Positions 43,820 to 52,256 of a stretch of DNA of 64,000 bases are shown here, one piece after another. Position numbers and translations under genes: made by a program. The notes below the pieces were generated by a model. The model had not been told where the DNA came from and did no database searches. It saw nothing but the letters and a program-made list of their open reading frames with translations. Source of the DNA: Parvibaculaceae bacterium (GTDB lineage Bacteria; Pseudomonadota; Alphaproteobacteria; Parvibaculales; Parvibaculaceae); NCBI GenBank assembly GCA_019636015.1, contig JAHBYJ010000001.1:1054001-1118000 (forward strand). Reading direction: 5' to 3'. The number at the start of each line of letters is the position of its first letter. Position 1 is the stretch's first letter.

Positions 43820-44662
43820 CTATCGTCTTGTCACGACGATTTCGAGATATTCGCTCGGAACGATCATGGTGCTGTCGCCCGACCGGTTGAACCGCTCGGC
43901 AAGCGCCGTCAGATCGTCGGCAAGCGCGGCCTGCGCCGCCGGCTCAAGCGCCGCAAAGGCTTTCAGCACCGGCCCGTACCACAATCTGAAGACCTCGAGC
44001 CAATGTGCTGTGGAGCGGTAGCGGAACACGAAGTTGCGCGCTTCGATGTCAACCTTCGCCGCATCCGCCGAGAACAGCGCATCGATATGGTCGCGCGTGC
44101 CCCATAGCGCCGGCGATTTCGCGCCCGCCGGAGGCGGCAGATGCTTGCCGATGGTCTTGAAGAGCTGGCCGATGAAGCCCTCCGGCGTCCAGTTGGCAAG
44201 GCCGATCTTGCCGCCCGTCCGGCAGACGCGGATCATTTCCGCCGCGGACTTGTCGTGGTCCGGCGCGAACATCACGCCGAATGTCGAGACCACCGCGTCG
44301 AAACTGGCGTTCTCGAAGGGAAGGTCTTCCGCATCCGCTTCCCGGAACGACATGGGCAGCCGCTCGGCCGCGGCGCGTTCGCGGCCGCGCTCGAGCAATG
44401 ACGGCACATAGTCCGTCGAGGTCACGTCGCACCAGCGCCGCGCAGCGGCGAGCGACGCATTGCCGTTTCCTGCGGCGACGTCGAGCACCTTCGCGCCCGG
44501 CCGGATGTCGAGGGATTCGCACAGGCTTTCGCCGACGATCTGCAGCGTCGTGCCGACCACGGCGTAGTCGCCGGACGACCAGGCGCCCTGCTGGCGCGAT
44601 TTGAGGGCAGCAAGGTCCGGATTTTCAGCCTTCGGGCGGTTGAGTAGAGTGTTGAGGTTCAT
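43820..44662 (-). CDS. UbiE-like class I SAM-dependent methyltransferase
   Basis: The 280-residue protein has motif I VLDVAAGNGNASLAAA (about 58-73), motif II-like FREADAEDLPFENASFDAVVSTFG and post-motif VCRTGGKIGLANWTPEGF, matching UbiE/COQ5-type small-molecule methyltransferases. The C-terminal part (WLEVFRLWYGPVLKAFAAL) is helical and would shape the acceptor site. The acceptor is unknown. It is divergent from the HxlR regulator, and the two look like a transferred pair inside the maf-ribonuclease G block. Confidence 0.88.
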   Translation of the reverse strand: MNLNTLLNRPKAENPDLAALKSRQQGAWSSGDYAVVGTTLQIVGESLCESLDIRPGAKVLDVAAGNGNASLAAARRWCDVTSTDYVPSLLERGRERAAAERLPMSFREADAEDLPFENASFDAVVSTFGVMFAPDHDKSAAEMIRVCRTGGKIGLANWTPEGFIGQLFKTIGKHLPPPAGAKSPALWGTRDHIDALFSADAAKVDIEARNFVFRYRSTAHWLEVFRLWYGPVLKAFAALEPAAQAALADDLTALAERFNRSGDSTMIVPSEYLEIVVTRR

Positions 44663-44838
44663 GTTGGAGTCTCTTTCTGTGACGGGTCCGGTGCGCGTGT
44701 CTCCGCGCTTCTTCGCAGCCGGTCCTGTCCGGCGGCGGCCGCATCATTCGCTCGTGCGGCGGGCCGGAATAGTCCATTGAATGTACTAGTGGCGGCTTGG
44801 CGGTTTTCCTACGCTTCGGCCCAACAAAGGAGGGCTCC

Positions 44839-45540
44839 ATGCGGACCTATGGCCAGTTCTGCCCCGTCGCCAAGGCGGCGGAGCTTTTTTGCGAGCGCTG
44901 GACGGCGCTCATCATTCGCGACCTTTCCTTTGGCGCGACGCGGTTCTCCCAGTTGCGCCGCGGCGTGCCGCTGGCATCGCCCACGCTTCTCTCGCGCCGG
45001 CTGAAGGAACTTGAAGTCGAAGGGGTCATCGAGCGGCGGCGCTCCGAAAGCGGAAGAATCTGGACCTATCACCTGACGCCGGCAGGCGAGGAATTCGTCC
45101 CCATCGTCGAGGCGCTCGGCATATGGGGGCAGAAATGGTCGCGCCGCGAGCTTGCAAAGCACGAGATGGATGTCACCGTCCTGCTCTGGGGGCTCGAAAC
45201 TCATGTCGATGCAAGTGCCTTTGGCGACCGGCGTTGCGTCGTACAGCTCACCCTCACCGATCAGCCGCGTCAGCGGCGCGACTGGTGGTTCGTCCACGAG
45301 AACGGCCGCGCCGAAATGTGTCTCGAGGAACCGGGTTTCGATGTCGACCTCTATCTGACGTCCAGCCTGCGAGACATGATCTATATCTATCGCGGCGATC
45401 TGCCGTTCTCCCGCGCACAGGCTGAACGGCGGCTGGAGGCGCATGGCGCCGCCTGGGCCCGGCGCGCGCTGTCGCGCTGGCTTGCTCCAGACGCAATGGC
45501 ATCGGTCAAGTCGCAACGGCCGGATGCGAAAGCCGCTTGA
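44839..45540 (+). CDS. HxlR-family regulator with C-terminal SCP2-like region
   Basis: The ATG at 44839 follows AAGGAGG and gives 233 residues. Residues 1-95 are the HxlR winged helix (CPVAKAAELFCERWTALIIRDL, FSQLRRGVPLASPTLLSRRLKELEVEGVI, YHLTPAGEE). Residues 105-210 resemble the sterol-carrier-like domain seen in longer HxlR proteins (NGRAEMCLEEPGFDVDLYLTSSLRDM), which may bind a lipid ligand. It is divergent from the methyltransferase and probably controls it. Confidence 0.9.
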   Translation: MRTYGQFCPVAKAAELFCERWTALIIRDLSFGATRFSQLRRGVPLASPTLLSRRLKELEVEGVIERRRSESGRIWTYHLTPAGEEFVPIVEALGIWGQKWSRRELAKHEMDVTVLLWGLETHVDASAFGDRRCVVQLTLTDQPRQRRDWWFVHENGRAEMCLEEPGFDVDLYLTSSLRDMIYIYRGDLPFSRAQAERRLEAHGAAWARRALSRWLAPDAMASVKSQRPDAKAA

Positions 45541-45724
45541 AGGGAACCCGCCCCGGCAATACCCGAAAGGGTGCCGGCCGCGGAAATCCTGCACTTTCTT
45601 CGTCTGGTATCCCCGCTTACAACAGTGTTAGGATCGGCCTTCAACAAGATGATCCGGAGCGATCGAGGGTGAAAAGGGAGCTTTCGTCTGCGTGGGGGCG
45701 CGGCGGAGGCGGACCAGGGGTTTT

Positions 45725-47245
45725 ATGTCCGAAGAAGTGCTGATCAATGTCGGTCCCGGCGAAACGCGGGTCGCAATCGTCGAGGATGGACGTCCCGTGG
45801 AACTGTTCCTTGAACGGACCATGGAAGACGACCTGAAGGCAAAGACGGGCCGCGCCGGCCATTCGCTCATCGGCAATATCTTTCTCGGCCGCGTGCAGCG
45901 CGTGCTGCCCGGCATGCAGGCCGCCTTCGTGGAAGTGGGGCTCGAACGCGCAGGCTTCCTCGGCGCGCGCGAGGCGCGCTGCCTCTGCGAGCTGACGGGT
46001 CTCGATGAAGGCGCGCTCCCGCCCATCAGCGCCTGCGTCCATGAAGGTCAGGCCATTCTCGTGCAGGCCGTGAAGGACCCGATCGGCGACAAGGGCGCGC
46101 GTCTCTCCGCCAATGTCACCATTCCCGGCCGCCTTCTCGTGCTGGTGCCGAACCAGTCGGGCGTCGCGCTGTCGCGCCGCATCGAGGATGAGGATGAGCG
46201 CACGAGATTGACCGCCCTTGTCGAGGAAATGGTCGCGCGCTTCAATCCGATGGGCGTCACCGGCGAGCCGGCGGGCTTCATCGTCCGCACCGCAGCCATC
46301 GGCGCAACGTCCGAAGACATCGCCGCCGATGCGCGCCAGCTCGCCGAGGAATGGCGGAAAGTCCGCGAGACGGAAAGGAAATCCGTGCCGCCGAGCGTCG
46401 TCTTCCACGATCTCGACCCCGTCTCGAAGACCTTGCGCGACTGCGTGAATGCGCAGACCTCCCGCGTATTGATCGATTGCGCCGATGCCTTCACCGAGGC
46501 GCAGAATTATTGCCGCCGCGCCATGCCGGAAATGCTCGACCGCGTGCAGCTTTTCAACGGCCCCGGCGATCTCTTCTCGCTTTACGATGTGGACGGCGAG
46601 ATAGAGGCTGCGCTCGAGCCCCGCGCCGAGCTTCCTTCCGGCGGCTGGATCACCATCGAGACGACCGAGGCCTTGACCGCGATCGACGTGAACTCCGGCC
46701 GCTACACGGCGGCGACCGGCCTTGAGGAAACCAGCGTCAAGATCAACCTCGAAGCCGTGGAAGAGATCGTCTATCAGCTTCGCCTGCGCGGCACCGGCGG
46801 CCTCATCGTCATCGACTTCATCCATCTGAACAGCCCTGAGAACATCCAGAAGGTACTGGATGCGCTCAACACCGGCTTCGCGAAGGACCGCGTGCCGACG
46901 CAGATTTCGGCCATGTCGGAATTCGGCCTTGTCGAGATGACGCGAAAGCGCGTCCGCGAGCCGCTGGACAAGCTCTTGACCGAGCCCGCCTTCCCGTATG
47001 GCCGCCCGCGGCGGAAAACCTGCGCCACCGTGGCAAACGATCTCCTGCGCAAGATCGCACGCGAGGCCGCAGCCGCGCCCGGCCGCGCGCTCGTCGCCCG
47101 TGCCTCGCCCGAAGTGGTGGATTGGCTCGAGCGCGGCAATCCCTATCTCGTGGAGCGCCTGCGCCGCCGCGTGCCGGCGGAAGTCAGCCTCATCGGCGAG
47201 CCCGCCTATTCGCGCGAGAAGATCGATGTCGGCGCGCTGCAATAG
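45725..47245 (+). CDS. rng: Ribonuclease E/G-family endoribonuclease
   Basis: The 506-residue protein starts at 45725 (MSEEVLINVGPGETR). An S1-like RNA-binding region with the 5' sensor occupies residues 40-130 (GHSLIGNIFLGRVQRVLPGMQAAFVEVG). Catalytic Asp residues are kept in ALTAIDVNSG (D321) and IVIDFIHL (D364). The Zn-link expected near residue 430 as CPxC is missing: only Cys432 is present (PRRKTCATVAND). It would process rRNA and mRNA ends. No long C-terminal scaffold, so it is RNase G type. It precedes yacG. Confidence 0.92.
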   Translation: MSEEVLINVGPGETRVAIVEDGRPVELFLERTMEDDLKAKTGRAGHSLIGNIFLGRVQRVLPGMQAAFVEVGLERAGFLGAREARCLCELTGLDEGALPPISACVHEGQAILVQAVKDPIGDKGARLSANVTIPGRLLVLVPNQSGVALSRRIEDEDERTRLTALVEEMVARFNPMGVTGEPAGFIVRTAAIGATSEDIAADARQLAEEWRKVRETERKSVPPSVVFHDLDPVSKTLRDCVNAQTSRVLIDCADAFTEAQNYCRRAMPEMLDRVQLFNGPGDLFSLYDVDGEIEAALEPRAELPSGGWITIETTEALTAIDVNSGRYTAATGLEETSVKINLEAVEEIVYQLRLRGTGGLIVIDFIHLNSPENIQKVLDALNTGFAKDRVPTQISAMSEFGLVEMTRKRVREPLDKLLTEPAFPYGRPRRKTCATVANDLLRKIAREAAAAPGRALVARASPEVVDWLERGNPYLVERLRRRVPAEVSLIGEPAYSREKIDVGALQ

Positions 47246-47260
47246 CGTCGAGGCCGCGCC

Positions 47261-47488
47261 ATGAGCGACGATGCCGCCAAGATCGTGACCCTGAAGCCGC
47301 CGCGTCCCTGTCCCATCTGCGGTGAGCGCTCGCAGCAGAAGTTCCACCCCTTCTGCTCGAAGCACTGCGCCGATGTGGACCTGAACCGCTGGCTGAAAGG
47401 CACCTACGCCATCCCCGCCGTGGAGCCGCCCGACGAATGGGACGAGGCCTCCCAGTCCCGCCGCCCGGAGGAGGATGGCGAGGGCTAA
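47261..47488 (+). CDS. yacG: DNA gyrase inhibitor YacG
   Basis: The 75-residue zinc protein has the four-cysteine motif CPICGERSQQKFHPFCSKHCADVDLNRWLKGTYAIP (Cys at about 16, 19, 31 and 35), a full YacG domain. E. coli YacG binds the GyrB C-terminal region and blocks DNA binding. It lies 15 bases after the ribonuclease G gene and closes the conserved infA-maf-rng-yacG order. Confidence 0.95.
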   Translation: MSDDAAKIVTLKPPRPCPICGERSQQKFHPFCSKHCADVDLNRWLKGTYAIPAVEPPDEWDEASQSRRPEEDGEG

Positions 47489-47530
47489 CCCCCCGCCGCA
47501 ATTGACCTTTGCGGGCAGGCCCCGCCCCTC

Positions 47531-47559
47531 TGGACAGGCCGGACTCTATTGCCTATAAA
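47531..47559 (+). promoter_or_regulatory. Promoter of tRNA-Phe
   Basis: TGGACA at 47531-47536 and TATAAA at 47554-47559 are separated by 17 bases, an excellent sigma-70 match. The tRNA begins 49 bases after the -10. Confidence 0.7.
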
Positions 47560-47607
47560 CCGCGGGCCTCGCCGGAACGGCGCTCATTTGCCCGTCCCGG
47601 AGCTTCC

Positions 47608-47683
47608 GCCCAGGTAGCTCAGTTGGTAGAGCATGCGACTGAAAATCGCAGTGTCGGTGGTTCGATTCCGCCCCTGGGCACCA
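47608..47683 (+). tRNA. tRNA-Phe (GAA)
   Basis: A 76-base cloverleaf: acceptor GCCCAGG with CCTGGGC, D loop AGCTCAGTTGGTAGAGC, anticodon stem TGCGA/TCGCA around CTGAAAA (anticodon GAA), T loop TTCGATTC, encoded CCA. Confidence 0.98.
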
Positions 47684-47702
47684 TTTCCCCAAGCACTTCG
47701 TT

Positions 47703-48608
47703 TCACCGCCGGGATTTCCCGCCGAGTTCGCGCGCGAGCGCGATGAACGCCTTGAGCGCGGCGGATGGATTGCGCCGTCCGGGATAATAGAGACAGAGGC
47801 CCGCGAAAGGCGGCGTCCAGTCTTCGAGCACACGGACAAGCGTCCCCGCTTCGATGTCGGCGCGCACGTCCTGCTCCATGAAGAAGCCGATCCCGATGCC
47901 GCCGAGCGCCACCGTGCGCGCGACGCTCGCCTCGTCGACGGTGACCGGGCCGCCGGCATCGATCTGCACGGTTTCTCCCTTCTTCTCGAACTGCCAGCGA
48001 TAGAGCGCACCGTTCGGCAAGCGCACACGAATACATGAATGCGTGAGCAGGTCGGGCGGAACGAGCGGCATGCCATGTTTTTCGAAATAGGCGGGCGACG
48101 CTGCAACGGCATATCGCTGCGGCCGCCCGAGAGAGACGGCAATCATGTCGGTGGGCACGAGATCCGCGACCCGCACGCCGAGATCAAACCCGTCTGCAAC
48201 GATGTCGACGAGTCGTCCCTCGGTGACGAGGTCGACATGCACCTGCGGATAGCGGCGAATGAACTCGAGCACCAGCGGCGACACGATCTCCCTCGCCGCC
48301 GTCGCGAACGCGTTAATCCGCAGCGTCCCTGATGGCGTTGCCTGTTGGGCGCGCACACCCTCCATGGCGTCGTGAATGTCGCGCAGCGCCGGGCCAACCT
48401 GCTCGACAAAGGCCCGCCCCGCATCGGTGGGGGAGACGCTGCGTGTCGTCCGGTTGAAAAGGCGGACGCCGAGATTGGCTTCGAGTTTTCCGATCGCATT
48501 GCTGAGCGCGGTCGTGGACATGCCGAGGTCGATCGCCGCCGCTCTGAACGACCTCCGGCGCATGATGGCGATGACCGCATCCAGTTCGTTCAGCCCAGGC
48601 CGGTACAT
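47703..48608 (-). CDS. LysR-family transcriptional regulator
   Basis: I start at the ATG at 48608 (301 residues, [16 protein letters not shown]); an earlier in-frame start adds 28 unrelated residues. The winged helix-turn-helix is [40 protein letters not shown], followed by the effector-binding domain ([51 protein letters not shown]). It belongs to the CrgA/YafC-like group that often controls a divergent oxidoreductase. Here the divergent genes are an NTF2-like protein and a cut SDR. Confidence 0.93.
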   Translation of the reverse strand: MYRPGLNELDAVIAIMRRRSFRAAAIDLGMSTTALSNAIGKLEANLGVRLFNRTTRSVSPTDAGRAFVEQVGPALRDIHDAMEGVRAQQATPSGTLRINAFATAAREIVSPLVLEFIRRYPQVHVDLVTEGRLVDIVADGFDLGVRVADLVPTDMIAVSLGRPQRYAVAASPAYFEKHGMPLVPPDLLTHSCIRVRLPNGALYRWQFEKKGETVQIDAGGPVTVDEASVARTVALGGIGIGFFMEQDVRADIEAGTLVRVLEDWTPPFAGLCLYYPGRRNPSAALKAFIALARELGGKSRR

Positions 48609-48615
48609 TATTCTG

Positions 48616-48626
48616 ATTTTCGAAAT
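48616..48626. promoter_or_regulatory. Candidate LysR operator in the 48609-48712 spacer
   Basis: ATTTTCGAAAT (48616-48626), with the perfect core TTTCGAAA, lies in an AT-rich spacer between the divergent LysR and NTF2-like genes. The site is close to the regulator start, as in autoregulated LysR genes. Confidence 0.3.
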
Positions 48627-48712
48627 AAGACGTACATATTTATCTCGCTTATCGGGACAGAAGTCCAGCCTTACCTTGTCCTCAGGAAACACCGCAGCAA
48701 AGGAGCCGCCCC

Positions 48713-49036
48713 ATGCAATTGCCCCTCCCGATCAGAACCTATTTCGACGCCGACCGCGGCACCGACAGCGCCGCTCTGGCCGCCGCCTTCGATGAGAATG
48801 CCGTCGTTAAGGATGAAGGCGAGACGCATGCGGGCCGCAGCGCCATCGAGGCCTGGTGGAGCGCCGCCAAGGCGAAGTACCGGCATATGGCCGAGCCGAT
48901 GGAGCTTCATGAAGAAGACGGGGGTGCGAAGGTCCGGGCCCGGGTAACCGGCGATTTCCCGGGCAGCCCCGCCATGCTCACTTTCTCTTTCCGCTTCGCC
49001 GGCAGCAGGATCGGCCGGCTGGAGATCGGCATATGA
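48713..49036 (+). CDS. NTF2/SnoaL-like small protein
   Basis: The 107-residue protein has the cone-shaped NTF2-like pattern: [50 protein letters not shown], then beta strands [34 protein letters not shown]. Such proteins are isomerases, dehydratases or binding proteins; the Asp in VVKDEG lies where catalytic acids are often found. It ends with an ATGA overlap to an SDR start that is cut after 15 codons, so its partner enzyme is lost. Confidence 0.88.
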   Translation: MQLPLPIRTYFDADRGTDSAALAAAFDENAVVKDEGETHAGRSAIEAWWSAAKAKYRHMAEPMELHEEDGGAKVRARVTGDFPGSPAMLTFSFRFAGSRIGRLEIGI

Positions 49037-49077
49037 GCCCGTTTCTCTCGCTGGAAGGAAAGCGCGCGCTCATCACG
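49033..49077 (+). pseudogene. 5' remnant of a short-chain dehydrogenase gene
   Basis: The 15 codons read [15 protein letters not shown], the standard start of an SDR just before its glycine-rich cofactor loop (normally GGTKGIG). From 49078 the sequence changes to an unrelated, lower-GC stretch with no SDR motif; the frame then runs to a stop at 49242 without sense. The start overlaps the NTF2-like stop, as expected of a coupled gene. The cut marks the left edge of an inserted block. Confidence 0.7.
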
Positions 49078-49461
49078 CATTTCATGTGGGACTTGCTGTA
49101 CGTCCTGTCCGGGGGAGGGAACTCGGCGTCATACGAAACCCTATTGTCCCGACCGCAGAGCGATAGAGGATTTGGAGTACACCGCGAAGATCGTCGACGT
49201 TCAAATCGACGTCGAGGGTGTGAAACAGGTTGCGCAGGTTGAGTTTTTTCAGAGACGCATCGATTCCGTTCAGTTCAAACGGCCTGCAAAGTTCTACGCT
49301 GGCAAGGCTCCGAAGGTAACAGGCGTTCGCTTCGACAAGCTGGGTCGCTCGCACGCCGCGGCGATTGATCGGCTCGAGCACGGGAAGGTGCATTGAACGT
49401 GAAATGGATTGCCGATGGCGTACGCGGCCGTCAACCGGTTGCTGAGACAGGTAGGTAGAAA
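49078..49461. other. Left part of inserted block, no convincing gene
   Basis: This 384-base stretch has lower GC than its surroundings. A frame at 49172-49396 with a TTG start would give 74 residues (EYTAKIVDVQIDVEGVKQ), but start and ribosome-binding site are poor and no family is recognised. It may be the 3' end of a broken gene. Confidence 0.45.
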
Positions 49462-49902
49462 ATGAAGGGGGTAGTCGCCGATAGTGCTTTTGTATCCGCT
49501 TTGACCATTGTGATTCTTGATGTTTCCTTGTTCTTCATTGTGGGAGCGGCTTTCTACTATTTTTCTTTTGTAAAAATATCGTTGGACACTGCAATGTCTG
49601 CATCCGTTTCCAATGTGCTGTGGAGAGTTTTATACCTTCAGGTAATCTTTCAGTTTGTTCTTTTTGCAATCGGACATCGACTAAAGATGGTCAGCAACCT
49701 TGGCTACAGCATCTTGGTCATGTTTTCGTCCGTCTTGATCAGTGCTCTGATAATGAAAAAGGGTGACCTGCTTGCGAGTCTGATGGTGTTCTCGCCCCGG
49801 TATTTCAAAGAGGACTTTGCCTCTGGTTTCACCATGCTGCTAACGGGTGTGCTTGCGTGGTATACTGTACAGATGACCAGCGCAGTTTCGCGCCGCGATT
49901 GA
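49462..49902 (+). CDS. Hypothetical four-helix membrane protein
   Basis: The 146-residue product has four clear membrane segments at about residues 13-35, 52-72, 79-97 and 120-138, rich in Phe, Ile and Val. Codon use (many TTT, ATA, TTG) is unlike the GC-rich neighbours, a sign of recent transfer. No family was recognised. A weak ribosome-binding site precedes the ATG. It lies in the 49-51 kb island ahead of another unknown gene on the same strand and might be an accessory such as an immunity or effector membrane component, which is only a guess. Confidence 0.6.
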   Translation: MKGVVADSAFVSALTIVILDVSLFFIVGAAFYYFSFVKISLDTAMSASVSNVLWRVLYLQVIFQFVLFAIGHRLKMVSNLGYSILVMFSSVLISALIMKKGDLLASLMVFSPRYFKEDFASGFTMLLTGVLAWYTVQMTSAVSRRD

Positions 49903-49925
49903 CGCCGAAACGATCTCCAAGCAAC

Positions 49926-49997
49926 GCCGTCTCGAAGCTCTATAACGTGCTGATGGCGGGCCTTGTCCTCGCACTGGTCACACGCAAGGGCGAGGCG
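49926..49997 (+). pseudogene. 72-bp decayed copy of the gene at 50862
   Basis: Bases 49926-49997 match 50895-50966 at 68 of 72 positions. The copy encodes AVSKLYNVLMAGLVLALVTRK and four more residues, then six unrelated residues and a stop. There is no start codon. Two of the four changes are silent. Confidence 0.8.
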
Positions 49998-50089
49998 TTT
50001 CGAGTTTCCATCGCATAAGCGGGCGAGCGCAGGAATCGTCACCTGCACCGTAAGGCGTCTGATTCAACGGAACGAGATTGGGGGGCAAA

Positions 50090-50764
50090 ATGTACGATGA
50101 CGCGTTGATGCAGACGAATTTGGCGGGCATTGGCTACGAACGCCTCAGGAAATACATTTACCGAGCCTCCTGGAGCACGCCGCACGTCGAACATTTTCTC
50201 TATTTCGGGCAAGATTCCAGACGGTACTTCATGGCGCAATTTGGATTGCGGAATCCTGACGCTCAGCAGTTTGGCATTGCTGCGATGGTGAAATATGGTC
50301 ACCCCAACTTCCAGCTATGGGCGAAGGAACTTGATGTAGCTGTGGATTGCAGCATGACGTTTCATTTCGCGAGTCTGGATAAGGTCTCGCTGACTTCCTT
50401 CCCGAGAGTCCGCGTACCGGACATCGGCGGAAGCGAATTGACAAATCTGGTCGTGGATTTTATCCGCGGAAATTTGCTCCCCGTCATTGATGCCATCACG
50501 GATCTTGAATCCTATCTTGCCTTCATTGTAGCGGACCGGCCCCCCAATCCCTGGCTGATAAGCCCGAACCACATGATCAGGGTGGCGCAAGTCGTTGCCC
50601 TGGCGGCACAACTCGGGCGAAGCGGCGACGAAATAAGGGAACTCTTGAGGCCATATGACAGCCAAATCGAGAAGCGGATGCGCTACATCGCAAACGACAC
50701 TGTGACCGGGGTCGACATGTATATCGACAAGCTCCTTGCAGATTGGACCTTGCGGGCATTGTGA
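50090..50764 (+). CDS. Hypothetical protein of the 49-51 kb island
   Basis: The ATG at 50090 follows GGGGGG at eight bases and gives 224 residues. The sequence is soluble alpha/beta: YERLRKYIYRASWSTPHVEHFLYFG, RRYFMAQFGLRNPDAQQFGIAAMVKYG, then a helical C-terminal half (VAQVVALAAQLGRSGDEIREL). The overall look recalls small immunity or DUF4304-like proteins, but I cannot assign it. Codon use is less GC-biased than in neighbours. It is flanked by the two copies of the 72-bp repeat. Confidence 0.6.
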   Translation: MYDDALMQTNLAGIGYERLRKYIYRASWSTPHVEHFLYFGQDSRRYFMAQFGLRNPDAQQFGIAAMVKYGHPNFQLWAKELDVAVDCSMTFHFASLDKVSLTSFPRVRVPDIGGSELTNLVVDFIRGNLLPVIDAITDLESYLAFIVADRPPNPWLISPNHMIRVAQVVALAAQLGRSGDEIRELLRPYDSQIEKRMRYIANDTVTGVDMYIDKLLADWTLRAL

Positions 50765-50861
50765 GCCATGCTCGACGGATGTCCGGGCCCCCGCACTTCC
50801 GGTTCCCGCCCCGCGCCCTGCGTTGCATACTCTTCATTCAATACAACGCGGACGACGCCAC

Positions 50862-51881
50862 ATGACCCCCACTCCCTCCCTCGCCGGATACAAGGCCGTC
50901 TCGAAGCTCTATAACGCGCTGATGACGGGCCTTGTCCTCGCGCTGGTCACGCGCAAGGGCGAGGCGGCGGCGGCCGAATTCGTCTGTGCGCATTTCCGCC
51001 GCCAGCATCTGGAAAAATTCCTGCCCGGTCTCGAAAAGCTTGGGCTCACCGGCCTGCCCGATGCGGTCGCCTGCGCGCAGTACCATTATTTCTCCAATGC
51101 GCTTGGCGGCGTGAAAACCGAATACATGCCCGAAAGCGATGTGAAGGCCTGGGTGCGTTATCCGCCGCCGCGCTGGATCTGGCAGGGCGCCGCGATCTGC
51201 GGCATCCCTGCGAAAGTGAACGAGGCCATGCTCCATGGCTGGCACGGACATAATGGCGTCTCGCTCGGCAATCCGCGCCTCGGCTTCGTCTGCACCGGCC
51301 AGACGGTCACGGGCGCGCCGGGCCTTGAGGGCTACTATTTCGACTATGGCCGCGAGATCGCGGAGAGCGAGCGCGTCCGCTTCGCGCCCGACGAGCGCGC
51401 GCCCGATTTCGATCCCGTCAGGGCGCCGCAGCTCGACAGCGCAAGCTGGCCCGAGGAGCGGCTGAAAAAGGTCGAGCGCGCCTATGCGATGGAATATGTC
51501 CGCTCGCTCCTTCCCACCATGCTCTCGCTGTTCGGCCCGGAAGAAACCCGCGCCCATCTCGGTCACGCCGCGCGCCTCATCGGCATGCAGCTTTACGACG
51601 AGACTGCCACACTTCTAGAAACCGGGGATAAGTCCGCAGAAAATTTTGCGCGCTATCTCGGCGCGCTCGCCGCCGCGCAGGGCGAGGAGGTGGAAATCTC
51701 GGCCGGAAGCAGCGTCACGCTCCGCCAGTCCGGCTGGCGGCTGATGCAGGGGATCGACGTGGACGAGGCGGGCTTTGCCGCCTGGAACGAGCTCTGGGTT
51801 GGCGCGCTCTCCGTTCACAATCGCCGCCTCGAACTGAAAACGCGTCGCGACGGAAAAAATATTCTCTGGGAAATCGGCTGA
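50862..51881 (+). CDS. Hypothetical protein, 339 aa
   Basis: The ATG at 50862 gives a 339-residue product with native codon bias. I recognise no domain. Distinct segments are CAQYHYFSNALGGVKTEYM, KAWVRYPPPRWIWQGAAICG, MLHGWHGHNGVSLGNPRLGFVCTGQ and GYYFDYGREIAE; the His, Trp and Tyr clusters look like a buried ligand or metal site. No signal peptide. Residues 12-35 are duplicated as a decayed fragment 969 bases upstream, so a paralogous family is likely in this genome. Confidence 0.75.
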   Translation: MTPTPSLAGYKAVSKLYNALMTGLVLALVTRKGEAAAAEFVCAHFRRQHLEKFLPGLEKLGLTGLPDAVACAQYHYFSNALGGVKTEYMPESDVKAWVRYPPPRWIWQGAAICGIPAKVNEAMLHGWHGHNGVSLGNPRLGFVCTGQTVTGAPGLEGYYFDYGREIAESERVRFAPDERAPDFDPVRAPQLDSASWPEERLKKVERAYAMEYVRSLLPTMLSLFGPEETRAHLGHAARLIGMQLYDETATLLETGDKSAENFARYLGALAAAQGEEVEISAGSSVTLRQSGWRLMQGIDVDEAGFAAWNELWVGALSVHNRRLELKTRRDGKNILWEIG

Positions 51882-51978
51882 ATTCCGCGCGCTTTTCGGG
51901 CCCCTCCGGAAAACTTATCCCCGCCCCCCTGTAGCGGGGTGATGCTCTCCCTCCGTAACCGGACAAAGGGAGAGATCG

Positions 51979-52248
51979 ATGAGCAGGTTCTTCGAAGACG
52001 CGGCCGCGAACGGCCATTCCGCCACGCTGGAATGGCAGGGCGGCACGGGCACATTCTGGGCCTGGGGCAGTTTCGGCGGCGCCAGCGTCGCGCTCGAGGC
52101 AAGTCCCGATGGCGACACATGGTTCGCCGTCGGCGATGCCGTCTGTTTCACCGAAAAGGGCGTCGCCGCCTTTGCGCTCGGCCCCTGCCGGCTCCGCGCG
52201 AAAATCGCGGGAGCAGGCGAGGGCACCAGCATCTCGGCGCGGATCTGA
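51979..52248 (+). CDS. Hypothetical beta-rich protein, 89 aa
   Basis: The product is 89 residues with repeated strands (SATLEWQGGTGTFWAWGSF, VALEASPDGDTWFAVGD, CRLRAKIAGAGEGTSISARI), compact enough for a small beta sandwich. It resembles short phage- or tail-associated beta domains, without a firm match. GGGAGAG precedes the ATG. It lies 97 bases after the 339-aa gene and converges on an SDR gene. Confidence 0.6.
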   Translation: MSRFFEDAAANGHSATLEWQGGTGTFWAWGSFGGASVALEASPDGDTWFAVGDAVCFTEKGVAAFALGPCRLRAKIAGAGEGTSISARI

Positions 52249-52256
52249 TGGCGGGT

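Noticed and set aside
49172..49396. Possible 74-residue gene in the island
   Set aside because: TTG start, no ribosome-binding site, no family. Left as part of a gene-free stretch.
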